A stretch of DNA of 42,543 bases from contig JADNYV010000297.1 in assembly GCA_015501055.1 (NCBI GenBank), positions 1-42,543 on the forward strand, given 5' to 3'. The stretch comes from Mucidula mucida (taxonomy: Eukaryota; Basidiomycota; Agaricomycetes; Agaricales; Physalacriaceae). This document shows, in pieces, positions 24,988 through 34,605 of the stretch; the stretch's first letter is position 1, and each line of letters starts with the position of its first letter. The position numbers and the translations under genes were made by a program. The notes below the pieces were generated by a model, which was not told the DNA's origin, ran no database searches, and was given only the letters and a program-made list of their open reading frames with translations.

Positions 24988-24994
24988 TATATAA
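24988..24994 (+). promoter_or_regulatory. Putative TATA box of the retrotransposon promoter
   Basis: TATATAA lies 33 bases before A25021, the first base of the 11-base block that pairs with the primer-binding site. That is the expected distance to a Pol II start site, so transcripts probably begin at about 25020-25021. The 3' LTR has the same box at 30980-30986. Confidence 0.65.
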
Positions 24995-25019
24995 GCAGTA
25001 GTGTAGTATCATTGTACTT

Positions 25020-25031
25020 TAGTTCCGATCT
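25020..25031 (+). promoter_or_regulatory. Predicted self-primer at the transcript 5' end
   Basis: TAGTTCCGATCT is the exact reverse complement of AGATCGGAACTA at 25139-25150, just after the LTR. In Tf1 of fission yeast the first 11 bases of the mRNA fold back to the primer-binding site and are cleaved to prime minus-strand synthesis instead of a tRNA. The same geometry is seen here; the mechanism is inferred. Confidence 0.75.
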
Positions 25032-25138
25032 CGTTTATACACCTGGCCTAGCCTAGTCTTACGAACGCGAACGCTTTCTTCCTAAGTTCTTGCTGTGGTA
25101 CCTGGTTGAGTCTCGTGGCTTAGTCAGTCGCTAACAGA

Positions 25139-25150
25139 AGATCGGAACTA
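25139..25150 (+). promoter_or_regulatory. Primer-binding site, self-complementary to the LTR
   Basis: AGATCGGAACTA starts two bases after the LTR end. It does not end in the TGG that would pair with a tRNA 3' CCA, and it is complementary to 25020-25031 over 12 bases without mismatch. Confidence 0.75.
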
Positions 25151-25733
25151 CTTTCTACCACCTACCACACATCCCTGATCGTCGATCAGCACTTTGCTGT
25201 TTGATCATCGTACATTTCCCATTCCCTTTCCTGTTTACAGATCGACGGATTCCTAATTCCAGCGCACGTCCGCATACGTGTGTATTGGTCCCAGTAGCGC
25301 CGGCTAACAGTTAGAGATAACTGCCTCGGGTGCTGGAAGTAGCCGCTCTCACGAGAACGAACTTTTGGCAGTTGCACTTCAGTGGGCGCTGTTTACGGGT
25401 CAATCCCCGTTCCCAGGAAAACTTCGGCTTACCTCACACCAGAGGGACGTCGGCTGGGCAATTGCGAACTTGTGACGAGCTCTTGGGCTCCGTAGATACG
25501 TAGTCAGTAGTCGGTAAAATAGCGTAGACAGTTACGATACCTACCTACTTTACTTACATTACGATACACACCATCATTCCCCAACCTACCAAGTCCTGGA
25601 TTCTATTTCAGATCTAGGCGATTCCTCCTTATTCATCCAAACCTCTATTCCCTCACCCGTTTCATCCAAATCCGCATCACCCATATCCCCACTTTCACCC
25701 TTTCACTCTCCGATCCTATCACCTCAATTCATC
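25151..25733 (+). other. Untranslated leader of the retrotransposon
   Basis: The stretch between the primer-binding site and the first gag ATG is rich in C and T towards its 3' end. No ORF of note is present. It should contain packaging or dimerisation signals, but none can be recognised by eye. Confidence 0.5.
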
Positions 25734-26602
25734 ATGTCCAACGAAGCACCCAAACCGCTCCTCACACACCCGCTCATCATGCCAATGTCGAAATCAAAGG
25801 CCAATCCCTTGTCAACAAGCCTTACGACTATGACGGGGACAAGTCCAAGTACAAGAGCTGGTGGCAATCGATGTTCACATACATCTGTGACAAGAAGAAC
25901 AACCTCACATCTGACTCCGAAAGGATCGATGTTGTTCTTTCCTATATCCGAGGAGATCATGTAGATGCATGGGTCCAGAACTACTCGGACCAGAACTTTG
26001 ATGAGGAAGAAGAGGAATGGACAGTCTCTTGGACGGAGTTCAAGGAAGACTTGAAGGAACGATTCGTGGATTCCAACCTCGCGCGAGACGCGCAAGACCA
26101 GATCGAGTGGTTGCGCCAGGGGCAAGACACCGCTCAAGATTTCTTCCAGAAGTTCGAGGTCCTGCTCACTCAGGCAGGATACTCGAAGGATGATGCATTT
26201 GTTGTGCGACTTCTCGAGACCAATGTCAACGAGAAGATCATCGACCAGATCTATGGCAGCCAAGACGGGTTGCCAGAGAAGTACAAGGATTGGAAGGCAC
26301 AGATCCTTCAGATTGATCAGCTGTGGAGAAGGCGGGCGGCGAGCAAGAGGTCCGGCATGCAGTCCCGGCCTCAAGCTCTGCAGGTGGCTACATCAAGAGC
26401 TAATCCTACGAACCCACCCCGACGCCGATCACACGACGAGATGCTACCGGTGTTACCTATGGAGGAGCCGGCAGGCCGATGGACATCGACAACGCACGTC
26501 GAAGAGGACTTTGCTTCAGCTGTGGCGAACACGGCCATGTCAGCAGGTTCTGTCCTAAGAAGGGTCGACCCCAGACGATTCGGGGTTTATGGACCGAAAT
26601 GA
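25734..26602 (+). CDS. gag: Retrotransposon Gag (capsid part), frame-shifted at both ends
   Basis: The capsid region reads in the frame of 25871-26602. Its typical blocks are KPYDYDGDKSKYKSWW, the acidic EEEEEWTVSW, TEFKEDLKERF, LRQGQDTAQDFFQKFE and LWRRR. The only nearby upstream ATG (25734, MSNEAPKP) is in a different frame, and the capsid frame has no ATG before 25871, so one base appears lost between 25736 and about 25800. At the 3' end the capsid frame runs to 26602, while the natural continuation (RRDATGVTYGG...MDID and the zinc knuckle) is in the pol frame, open from about 26404. Both changes are -1 shifts. A programmed shift is possible at the second site, but I see no X-XXY-YYZ heptamer there. 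Gag forms the virus-like particle that holds the RNA. Confidence 0.85.
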
Positions 26603-29600
26603 ACGACGAGGAGAAAAGAAGTTGGCCGAAGAGTTGGGTTTTGCGAAGCTCCCGCAGTAGACGCAGTCCTGCCGGAGCAGTCATCAAGGAAAGGGTCTCA
26701 GATGCAGAATCTATTTACAGTACGGGTACTGAAACATCTAAAATATCATCGACGACTTCACCAACAAAACCTGCGAAAGAAAGATTTGAGCCAAATACGC
26801 CCGAGTGGATTGCACAACGGCTAAGAGAGGATGATGTGTCGAGAGCAGTGGGAATTTTGAGAGCATGGATGCCGGAGCGGAGAGAGAGAGAAGCGACGGA
26901 GGAGAAGGTGATGGCGATCAGAGCGTTGACAAAGGAAGCTGCGGTGGAAGTTGTGACAGAGTTGAAAAAGTCGAGGAAGTACATCCGGGGAACAAAGGGG
27001 CAGGACATGAAACTCCGAGTAACCATAGAGAGCGTACACACAGGCTCTGAATGGGAAACGAGTGCCCTTCTTGACAGTGGAGCAACGGGTTCTTGTGTCA
27101 ATAAAGAATTCGTCGAGAAGAACGGACTCCCGATCAAGGAGTTACCGGTCAAGCTCCCTGTCTACAATGCGGATGGAACCCTAAACGAGGGAGGAGCAAT
27201 CGAAGGTTTTGTGGAGGTCCGGATGAAGATCGGAGATCACGCTGAAAAGATTGAGTTGGCCGTTACCAATCTCGGCAAAACAAGTATCTTTTTGGGGCTA
27301 GATTGGCTACGATATCACAACCCCACGATCAACTGGACGGAATCCACATTGACCTTTGATCGATGCCCAGACCGCTGCGGCTATCTACCCGAGTACAACT
27401 CACCGGAAGATGAAGGAGAAGACGTAGAAGAGAAGTTGGAAGAGGGAGAGCGTTTGTTCTGGATGGACTGGGACAACTATCGCAAAAGCGGAGAAAAGCT
27501 GAGATCACAACAGCCTTCATCCGCTGCTGCACCTTACATCGAGGAATTCTCCGATGTATTCAGCAAGGCGGACTTTGACAAGTTACCGGAGCGAAGACCC
27601 TGGGATCACGCGATAGAACTTACGCCTGGTTCCAAACCGGTTGACTGCAAGGTTTATCCCCTTAGTCCATCCGAGCAGAAGGCGTTAGATGAGTTCCTGG
27701 AAGAAAACATACGGACGGGACGTATACGGCCATCAATTTCACCTATGGCATCACCCTTCTTCTTTGTCAAAAAGAAGGATGGAAGCCTTCGGCCAGTACA
27801 AGATTATCGGAAGTTGAACGACATGACAATCAAGAACCGATACCCCTTGCCGTTGATTCAGGAGCTTATCGACAAGTTGAAGGGAGCAAAGGTTTTCACA
27901 AAGATGGATGTCCGATGGGGTTACAATAACATCCGGATCAAAGAAGGTGATGAGTGGAAAGCGGCGTTTAGAACAAACCGAGGCCTGTTCGAGCCCTCAG
28001 TCATGTTCTTCGGACTTACAAACTCGCCGGCGACATTCCAATCGTTCATGAATCACATTCTCAAGGAGCTGATTGATGAAGGACATGTTATAGTTTACTT
28101 GGATGACATACTTATCTTTACGAACACGTTGGAAGAACATAGGCATATCGTACGACGAGTATTAGAAATATTACGAGTAAATAAGTTGTATTTAAAACCC
28201 GAGAAATGTAGTTTCGAGGCACATACTGTAGACTACTTAGGAGTTATTGTTGGAGGAGGAGAGGTGAAGATGGATCCGGCAAAAGTGGCCGTAGTAAAGG
28301 AATGGAAGGAGCCGACGAAGAAGAAGGAAGTACAGTCATTCCTGGGCTTCTGCAACTTCTACCGACGTTTCATCCGGGGATTTGCGGGAGTAGCGAAGCC
28401 ATTGACATCGCTAACCGGGAAGGGCGAGTGGGTTTGGGGCATGGAGCAGCACGAGGCGTTTGAGGAGTTGAAGCGGAGGATGACGGAAGAACCCGTTCTG
28501 ATCGTACCACGCGACGACGGCAAGTTTCGAGTTGAGGCAGACTCCTCGAACTATGCGAACGGGGCGGTTCTTTCCCAGTTGGTGGACGGAAAATGGAGAC
28601 CAGTAGCCTTTCGGTCTCGCGCGCTGAACGAAGTAGAGCGCAATTATGAGATCTACGACAAAGAGATGATGGCTATTATGGACTCGATTGATGATTGGAG
28701 ACAATATCTCCTTGGAGCAAAGGAAACAGTGGAGGTGTTTACCGATCATCAAAACCTCCAGTACTTCCGGAAGCCACAAAAGTTGAATCGGAGGCAGGCG
28801 AGATGGGTTACGGAGTTAGCGGAATATGACATACAGATGATTCACAAGCCGGGCAAGACGATGGGGAAAGCTGATGCCTTGTCAAGGATGACAGGCCTTG
28901 AGAAGGGGGAAAAAGATAACGAAAACGTTGTTTTGCTCAAGCCGGAGTTTTTTATTTCACAAATTCAATTTTCTTTACATACAGTAGATACACCGGAGGA
29001 CGAATTACTTAACAAAATCAAACAAAGAAAAGGAAACAAAGACAGATACGTACAAAAAGCATTAGAAAACAAAGAAAAAGGATGGGAAGAGAAGGAAAAT
29101 GGACTTATTATGTGGAAGGATCGTATTTACATACCGAAGGACAAGGAATTGCGGGGAAGAGTTATTGGAATGCACCATGATGCACAGCTTGCAGGGCATC
29201 CTGGACGATACAAGACCCTCGAGCTGATCACACGCACCTATTGGTGGCCAGGAATCAGCCGAGACGTCCGGGAATACGTAGAAGGGTGTCAAAAATGCCA
29301 GGTCACCAAGTCACATCGCACGAAGCCGGCTGCACCTCTTCATCCTATTGATGTGCCAAGCGAGCCATGGGAAATAGTAGGGACGGACATGATTGGAGAG
29401 CTGCCGGAATCGGGAGGATACAACGCTATCAGCACGTTTGTGGACCATTTCACAAAGCGATTACGTATCATACCGACACACACTACTCTGACGTCAGAAG
29501 GCATGGCCCGCATCTACCGAGATCGCATTTTCCCCATACATGGGATGCCACGCCAGATGATACATGATCGCGGTCCACAATACCACTCGCGTTTTATGAA

Positions 29601-30588
29601 GGAGTTGTACCGGTTGTTGGGCATACAAGGAAACTTTACAACGGCGTATCATCCACAGGCAAATGGGCAGACGGAACGGCTGAACCAAGAGATAGAACAT
29701 TTCTTACGGTTATTTGTCAACTACCATCAGAACGACTGGCACGAATGGCTACCCTCTGCCGAATTTGTTTACAATGATCGGGTACACTCGGCAACTAAAG
29801 TCACTCCGTTCTTTGCAGACATGGGCAGACACCCCTACAAAGGCACCGCCCCGAAAACGGCATCGAGAAATGAGACTGCGCAGGAGTTTGCCGACGGCAT
29901 GAGGAAAACATGGGACGAAGTGGGGTCGGCATTGAAGATGGCCAAAGAGGATATGAAACGGTTTTATGACAGGAAACGGACAGAGGCAGTGGAGTACAAG
30001 GAAGGCGACAAAGTATGGCTGGAAGGGACGAATCTCAGCACGGATCGACCAATGAAGAAGCTCGATGACAAACGCTTCGGGCCGTTCAAAGTGATCAAGA
30101 AAGTTGGGACGAGCTCTTACAAGCTCCAGATTCCTCACACGTGGAAAAGCATCCATCCCGTGTTCAATGAGGCCCTGTTGACGCCTTACCACGAGCCCCA
30201 ATTTCCGACACAACCCCGAGACACGCGTCCACCACCTGTGCTGGAAGGAGCCGAACCGGAATGGGAGGTTGAGAAAGTGGTTAATTCCCGAAAGTACCGC
30301 GGGGGTTTTCAATACAAGGTTCACTGGAAAGGTTACGGCACACACGAGCAGACATGGGAACCGGCATGCAATCTCAAAAATGCCGACGAAGCTATCAGCG
30401 ATTTCCACCAACAATATCCGAACAAGCCGAAGCCACCCGCGCTTGCTCGCATTGAAGTCCCCATGTCGCAATTTCCATCACATCTATTCCGACCCATGCC
30501 ACCGCCCGATACCGAACCCCTCGACGTCACGCTACCCTCTGCAGCCCTCATGGAGCGACTCTGGCGCAGAATGGAACTTGCGCCTTAA
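26479..30588 (+). CDS. pol: Retrotransposon Pol polyprotein with chromodomain
   Basis: The frame is open for 1369 codons from the ATG shown and about 75 nt further upstream. In order: CCHC zinc knuckle C12-C15-H20-C25 (strictly the end of Gag); aspartic protease with DSGA at 199; reverse transcriptase with YLDD at 540-543; RNase H with the ADSSN block at about 687-691; integrase zinc finger H-H-C-C (C937, C940); integrase core D970, D1030 and E1066 with 35 residues between the last two; a GPF block; and a chromodomain at about 1261-1310 (WEVEKVV...YKVHWKGY). All catalytic residues I looked for are present. The chromodomain usually steers insertion to marked chromatin. No stop or shift was found, so the enzymes are potentially active. 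Confidence 0.96.
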   Translation: MDIDNARRRGLCFSCGEHGHVSRFCPKKGRPQTIRGLWTEMNDEEKRSWPKSWVLRSSRSRRSPAGAVIKERVSDAESIYSTGTETSKISSTTSPTKPAKERFEPNTPEWIAQRLREDDVSRAVGILRAWMPERREREATEEKVMAIRALTKEAAVEVVTELKKSRKYIRGTKGQDMKLRVTIESVHTGSEWETSALLDSGATGSCVNKEFVEKNGLPIKELPVKLPVYNADGTLNEGGAIEGFVEVRMKIGDHAEKIELAVTNLGKTSIFLGLDWLRYHNPTINWTESTLTFDRCPDRCGYLPEYNSPEDEGEDVEEKLEEGERLFWMDWDNYRKSGEKLRSQQPSSAAAPYIEEFSDVFSKADFDKLPERRPWDHAIELTPGSKPVDCKVYPLSPSEQKALDEFLEENIRTGRIRPSISPMASPFFFVKKKDGSLRPVQDYRKLNDMTIKNRYPLPLIQELIDKLKGAKVFTKMDVRWGYNNIRIKEGDEWKAAFRTNRGLFEPSVMFFGLTNSPATFQSFMNHILKELIDEGHVIVYLDDILIFTNTLEEHRHIVRRVLEILRVNKLYLKPEKCSFEAHTVDYLGVIVGGGEVKMDPAKVAVVKEWKEPTKKKEVQSFLGFCNFYRRFIRGFAGVAKPLTSLTGKGEWVWGMEQHEAFEELKRRMTEEPVLIVPRDDGKFRVEADSSNYANGAVLSQLVDGKWRPVAFRSRALNEVERNYEIYDKEMMAIMDSIDDWRQYLLGAKETVEVFTDHQNLQYFRKPQKLNRRQARWVTELAEYDIQMIHKPGKTMGKADALSRMTGLEKGEKDNENVVLLKPEFFISQIQFSLHTVDTPEDELLNKIKQRKGNKDRYVQKALENKEKGWEEKENGLIMWKDRIYIPKDKELRGRVIGMHHDAQLAGHPGRYKTLELITRTYWWPGISRDVREYVEGCQKCQVTKSHRTKPAAPLHPIDVPSEPWEIVGTDMIGELPESGGYNAISTFVDHFTKRLRIIPTHTTLTSEGMARIYRDRIFPIHGMPRQMIHDRGPQYHSRFMKELYRLLGIQGNFTTAYHPQANGQTERLNQEIEHFLRLFVNYHQNDWHEWLPSAEFVYNDRVHSATKVTPFFADMGRHPYKGTAPKTASRNETAQEFADGMRKTWDEVGSALKMAKEDMKRFYDRKRTEAVEYKEGDKVWLEGTNLSTDRPMKKLDDKRFGPFKVIKKVGTSSYKLQIPHTWKSIHPVFNEALLTPYHEPQFPTQPRDTRPPPVLEGAEPEWEVEKVVNSRKYRGGFQYKVHWKGYGTHEQTWEPACNLKNADEAISDFHQQYPNKPKPPALARIEVPMSQFPSHLFRPMPPPDTEPLDVTLPSAALMERLWRRMELAP

Positions 30589-30596
30589 GGAGGGGG
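30587..30596 (+). promoter_or_regulatory. Polypurine tract
   Basis: AAGGAGGGGG overlaps the pol stop codon and lies three bases before the 3' LTR. It is the expected plus-strand primer of reverse transcription. Confidence 0.8.
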
Positions 30597-30599
30597 TGA

Positions 30600-31128
30600 T
30601 GTTATGAATCGCCATATTTTCACATTTTCACATCTTATCATATCTTATCGGGAGCCTTGTCTTATCAACCAACGGACCGTTTCATCATCTGTTTCGTCAC
30701 CGATCATACCCCTTTTCATTACCGAAGCCGTACTCATGTCGGACACACGCCCAACACATGGATGACATCATACATGCCGATACCTCATGGACTCCCTATT
30801 GTATACACACCACCGACACTCGTAGCACACATGGTCGTTTCAGTATTATTACTTACATGCAGTCACCACTCGTATTTAATGGTTTCACGGACTAGTAGCA
30901 TACCACACTGGGTCAAGGGCGTGGAGCATCCCTAGTGGAAACGCGTATGGACAAGGAGCTTCAAACACAGACTTACTAGTATATAAGCAGTAGTGTAGTA
31001 TCATTGTACTTTAGTTCCGATCTCGTTTATACACCTGGCCTAGCCTAGTCTTACGAACGCGAACGCTTTCTTCCTTAGTTCTTGCTGTGGTACCTGGTTG
31101 AGTCTCGTGGCTTAGTCAGTCGCTAACA
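30600..31128 (+). repeat. 3' LTR (529 bp)
   Basis: Nearly identical to the 5' LTR. The visible differences are CCTTAGTTC here against CCTAAGTTC there (near 31072/25082) and one base of length near the run CGGGAG (30650). Confidence 0.95.
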
Positions 31129-32638
31129 GAGAGGCACCGCAAGGAGGGAGGTTCGCTCCAAGAGAAACACTATTTACAATATAATACTAGTCTATTTATT
31201 TGATATGTGTGCCACCTTTCATTCTATCTATTTTATGTAGCATACACCTAACATGAATGCCATGAAGGAGGTACTATAGACTTTACACATATACGACATG
31301 ATTTCTCTGGAATGCAGGTTCTACAATCATTGAACCAAGCTCCCGCGCCTCCGATATATGCTCGTAATAAAGTAACCGGTGTGGCACATCTTTTTCAATA
31401 CTGGCAATGACGAGAAACAGGGTATATCATATCATCATCATCAATGTTGGTTTGTACTAGTTAATAATTGTAGCGCTCAGTTGTCACAGTGATATCTAGC
31501 AGACATCGTTGTGTCCTTCTCTATCACCCTGGTATTGGCCTTGTCTAAAAAGGGATCCAAGTCAGTCCTCTGGGACTTGTCCGAGGTATGTCATGTCACC
31601 TGCTAAATATGGCGCTATTCGTAATGTTCGAGGGTCTGCTAATTTCTGCCAACATGCTTCAGCAATGTGCATTGTGCTCATTTCAAGATGCCCGCACTCA
31701 CTCTAAAAAATCCAATCCTCGCCAGACCTCAGCCCAAATTTCCTCCTCAAAAGTCTAAACTGTCGCCGGAATTTTTATCAATTTTGAGCTCTCAAAACTC
31801 CAAAATTTGCCGGCGGTCTAGGGAAGCTCTCAGGGCCTGTTAGATTATACAAGCATATTTTCTACAAAATGTACCATCCACTCAGAAACCTCCATCTCTG
31901 TGTCTGTCTCTTCCTCTAAACCATCCCAATGTAAATCCTCTTCGGAATCATTGCAAAGGGTTAGCTGTCCGTCGAATGTTAGCTGCCTGTTGATATCTTA
32001 AGTTCCCGCTTGATTGCAAAGACTCAGAGGTCTGAGCGACTTTTTGGTATCGCCAAAGGGAAACGGGCCTTGTCAAAGAAAGTATTGGTGGTTTTAAAAT
32101 TCAAACCTACCTACCTTCTGTTTTATGCGCCTTCTTTGTGTTAGTGTCCTTTGTTCAGTCTTCTCACTGACCTGTGACTTGCTTAGCAAGCTATATCTGG
32201 GCTGTATTCAAACGTGCGGCGTAGGTGATTACTAAAACACCTCGCTGATAATCTCCACGCTGACATTACTAATCTGGGTTCCTATTGTTTTGCCTGCTAA
32301 AGTGGCAAACACAGGATCATGTGCTTCAGTGTAAAGCCCTTACTGTGCGCACATGTGTTCTTTGTTCTCTACAATCATCACCTCACAATGAGTTCACTGC
32401 CTCTTAAACAATTACACTCACCTTAGGATCAACATTAACGTTTTAACAGCACCATGCAAGAGCTCCGCAATCAGTGCATAATCCTTAACAAGGCAACTTG
32501 GTCGATGAAGGAAGCAATGGGGAGATAAACCAAATAATAATACCTCACCATTAATAGGCTTACCAAAGCGGACTATCAGGACCTCGTTGCTCACATCATT
32601 CTCAAACTGCAACAGTCCAAGATTTTGAGAAAGAGACG
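31129..32638. other. Region after the retrotransposon, no supported gene
   Basis: The sequence following the 3' LTR does not continue the interrupted DUF6535 gene in any frame I tried. On the minus strand about 31860-31950 reads as an acidic peptide (WDGLEEETDTEMEVSEW) ending in a stop, which resembles the end of a transposon-derived protein, but nothing around it can be assigned. AT content is higher than in the left half. Confidence 0.4.
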
Positions 32639-33290
32639 ATGGGCCTTGAAACAGTCGGCGGCGCGAGGACCGAGGAGGCGAGATTCACCCATCTCAAATC
32701 CACTGCAGACACAATTCATGGCATATGTGTTGAATGGGATATTGGCAAGGACAAGCTTGGTGCAGCTACAACAAGAATGGTCTGCAATCCTGAGCAGTCC
32801 TTGAGCTCCGCGTTTCTCGAGAAACCTGACATCAAGACCAACGCCCAGTTCGTCCTCGTCACATTGCCGATTGTTGAAGCTGGAGAGCGCGCCAACACTC
32901 CGATCACAGATATTGCCTCTGTGGACAGTTCAGAAAGTCTAGTTACAGTTCTGATCTGGCAGATGTGTGTGTTACTTGTACTCTTGACGTGCCTTTACTG
33001 AATATGCTTTCATAGATAGAGGTTGACATTGTTGCGGCGGCTAGTCATATACTCTACTGTGACCCCGCTTGTCGCTCCATGACTGTCTTCACAATTATGG
33101 GCAGGAAAATGACATTCTGGCATTTCTTGCGATCACACATTGCCGTTGCCTACTTTGACTACCACAAAGTGAGTTGCTGGTCTTATAGTCAATTTCCAAG
33201 AAACTTATTAAGCGCAGCACCCAGAGAACTTTATATGCTTCCTCATTTTTATGATGTTTGCTTCTCGCGAAGAACTTGGCTACGATCTAA
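32639..33290 (+). pseudogene. FunK1-type protein kinase fragment, truncated
   Basis: FunK1 kinases are expanded in multicellular fungi. Three exons fit: 32639-32968, 33016-33168 and 33218-33290, separated by 47- and 49-nt introns, all in phase. The diagnostic parts are HILYCDPACRSM followed by FWHFLRSH, and in exon 3 HPENFICFLIFMMF then EELGYDL. Both correspond to the region ahead of the kinase catalytic core. The reading stops where a motif array begins at 33291, and no catalytic loop is found downstream, so the kinase domain is missing. The start ATG is tentative. Confidence 0.6.
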
Positions 33291-33495
33291 TAGAGATGGA
33301 CACGAGTCCATACTCGAGTATATTCGGACTCATCGTATGAGTAACTCTTACCTCAAACCCAATACTCAAGACTCGAGTCTTCACTCGAGACTCTACTCGA
33401 ATATCTACTCTACTCGAGAGTACTTCATGAGTCTCGAGTATTCGAGTACTCGAGTACGATCCGAGTATACTCGAGTATACTCACGTATCAGCAAG
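33291..33495. repeat. Array of ACTCGAGTA-like motifs, left
   Basis: Many close variants of the palindromic ACTCGAGT/ACTCGAGTA, on both strands, fill about 200 bases. The block starts TAGAGATGGACACGAGTCC. It is the sort of subterminal repeat cluster that hAT transposases bind, and a hAT-like fragment lies next to it. A similar array is at 34713-34930. Confidence 0.7.
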
Positions 33496-33547
33496 CAAAT
33501 TCAAACATAAAGACAGTGAAGATTAAAGTAAGTAGGTCGTAAGTGTA

Positions 33548-34558
33548 TCAAGTTATATCCATATCAGTAGCATCCATATCAGTAGTATCCTGAGGTGAAG
33601 AAGCAGGCTTGCGCCGTCGAACCAAAACTACCTGCTCAATCGTTTCATAGAGATCATCGTCATCATCGTCAATCTCAACATCACCATCATGACCCGTGTC
33701 AAACTCTGAGACAGGATCCATACCATCGCGGAAATCAGAAAAGTCCATCTCCTCCGACTGTGCAACAGCCTTGCCCTTCCCCTTCCTCTTGGTCCACAAG
33801 TTCTCCTCAACATCATCCCCATCCTCGTCAACCACCTCATCCTCGTCAACCACCTCGTCCTCCTCGACAACCTCATCCTCCTCGACAACCTCATCCTCCT
33901 CGACAACCTCCACCTCTGAATCGGAAACATCCATCGGTGCAGCATCCTCCGAGGAATCGTCACCTCCGTCTGCGTCTGCATCCGAATCCGTCCAGTCGGT
34001 CGAGAGGTCCTCATTCAAATCCTTCTTCCGTAACTTCCGATTGTGCAAGAACTTCGCAATCTTCTGCTCGGGGACAAGATCCTCAATGGCAAGCCACTGT
34101 CCAAGTATCGTGGTCTCTCGAATTGAGTCCGCAGCGAGATTGTGTCGTCGTTTGGAGACGACAAGACCACTGTGCGAGACTTGAAGGCCTCGTGGATGTC
34201 GCGGCGGAGAGTTCGACGAGATGGGGGCTCAGCCTCGGGGTTAAGGTAGGTGACGACGTCGATGAGCCCGTCATCGTTGACAGTGGAATAGGCGCGGTGG
34301 CTCTTTGCAATCCATTTAAGGAGTTTGAAACGATAGGTGCCTTTGCGGAAGCGACGAGGCAGCTTGTCCGTAAGCTTGGTTTGAACGGGCTTCTTGTCCT
34401 TGGCAGCATGCTCGAGGTTTTTGTATATTAGATGTATCATACTCTTCACCTGATGCGTCGTATGCGTCGCTTCGCAACAGTACTCGCATCAGGTTTGTTT
34501 GTAGCACAACATTTTGTATGGCCTTCATGGCCTTTGTCCTTTTTTTTGCTAATGGCAT
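33548..34558 (-). pseudogene. hAT transposase-like N-terminal fragment with acidic tail
   Basis: Reading on the minus strand, the central frame (34449 downwards) has LPRRFRKGTYRFKLLKWI, then DVVTYLNPEAEPPSRRT and LRRDIHEAF, matching the N-terminal region of basidiomycete hAT-type transposases. The 34558 frame gives a plausible start MPLAKKRTKAMK, and the third frame (to 33548) gives QWLAIEDLVPEQKIAKFL followed by a long Asp/Glu/Val-rich tail with repeated EEDEVV units. The three frames overlap and need splicing or indels to join. The catalytic core and dimerisation domain are absent. It lies between two motif arrays, so it may be the internal part of a non-autonomous element. Confidence 0.55.
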
Positions 34559-34605
34559 TTTACCTAATTATGTGTGATCTGGACTGAAATTGTATAATGA
34601 ATATG

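Larger units (their letters stand above)
24609..25136 (+). repeat. 5' LTR (528 bp)
   Basis: It starts TGTTATGAATCG and ends GTCGCTAACA, so the ends are the short inverted repeat TGTTA/TAACA. The sequence is nearly identical to 30600-31128. A TATA box lies at 24988-24994. A 92-codon TTG-initiated frame is open in both LTRs, but it is most simply a consequence of their identity. Confidence 0.95.
24609..31128 (+). mobile_element. Ty3/gypsy chromovirus, Tf1/sushi-like, self-priming layout
   Basis: It is a complete-looking LTR retrotransposon: 5' LTR 24609-25136, primer-binding site 25139-25150, gag from about 25734, pol to 30588, polypurine tract 30587-30596 and 3' LTR 30600-31128. Domain order is capsid, zinc knuckle, protease, reverse transcriptase, RNase H, integrase, chromodomain. 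That order defines Ty3/gypsy chromoviruses. The LTRs differ by about one substitution and one base of length, so insertion was recent. It interrupts the DUF6535 pseudogene. No matching 5-bp flanks are visible (GAAGT before, GAGAG after). Gag shows two apparent -1 shifts, so this copy may not be autonomous although pol is open. Confidence 0.97.

Noticed and set aside
25724..26374. 216-codon minus-strand frame across gag
   Set aside because: It is the antisense shadow of the capsid region; its hydrophobic content mirrors charged codons on the plus strand.
26404..26602. Programmed -1 frameshift between gag and pol
   Set aside because: The overlap is suitable, but I see no slippery heptamer in the gag frame and no obvious pseudoknot. 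A one-base deletion explains it equally well, and a similar shift occurs near the gag start.
29749..30471. 240-codon minus-strand frame across pol
   Set aside because: It is antisense to the integrase and chromodomain, has no recognisable motif, and is one of several antisense frames expected over a long biased ORF.
33291..33495. CRISPR-like array
   Set aside because: The motifs vary, are palindromic, and lack regular unique spacers; the genome is fungal.
33595..34431. 278-codon plus-strand frame rich in Pro, Arg and His
   Set aside because: It is the reverse strand of the Asp/Glu/Val-rich tail of the hAT-like fragment; the bias is explained by that repeat.
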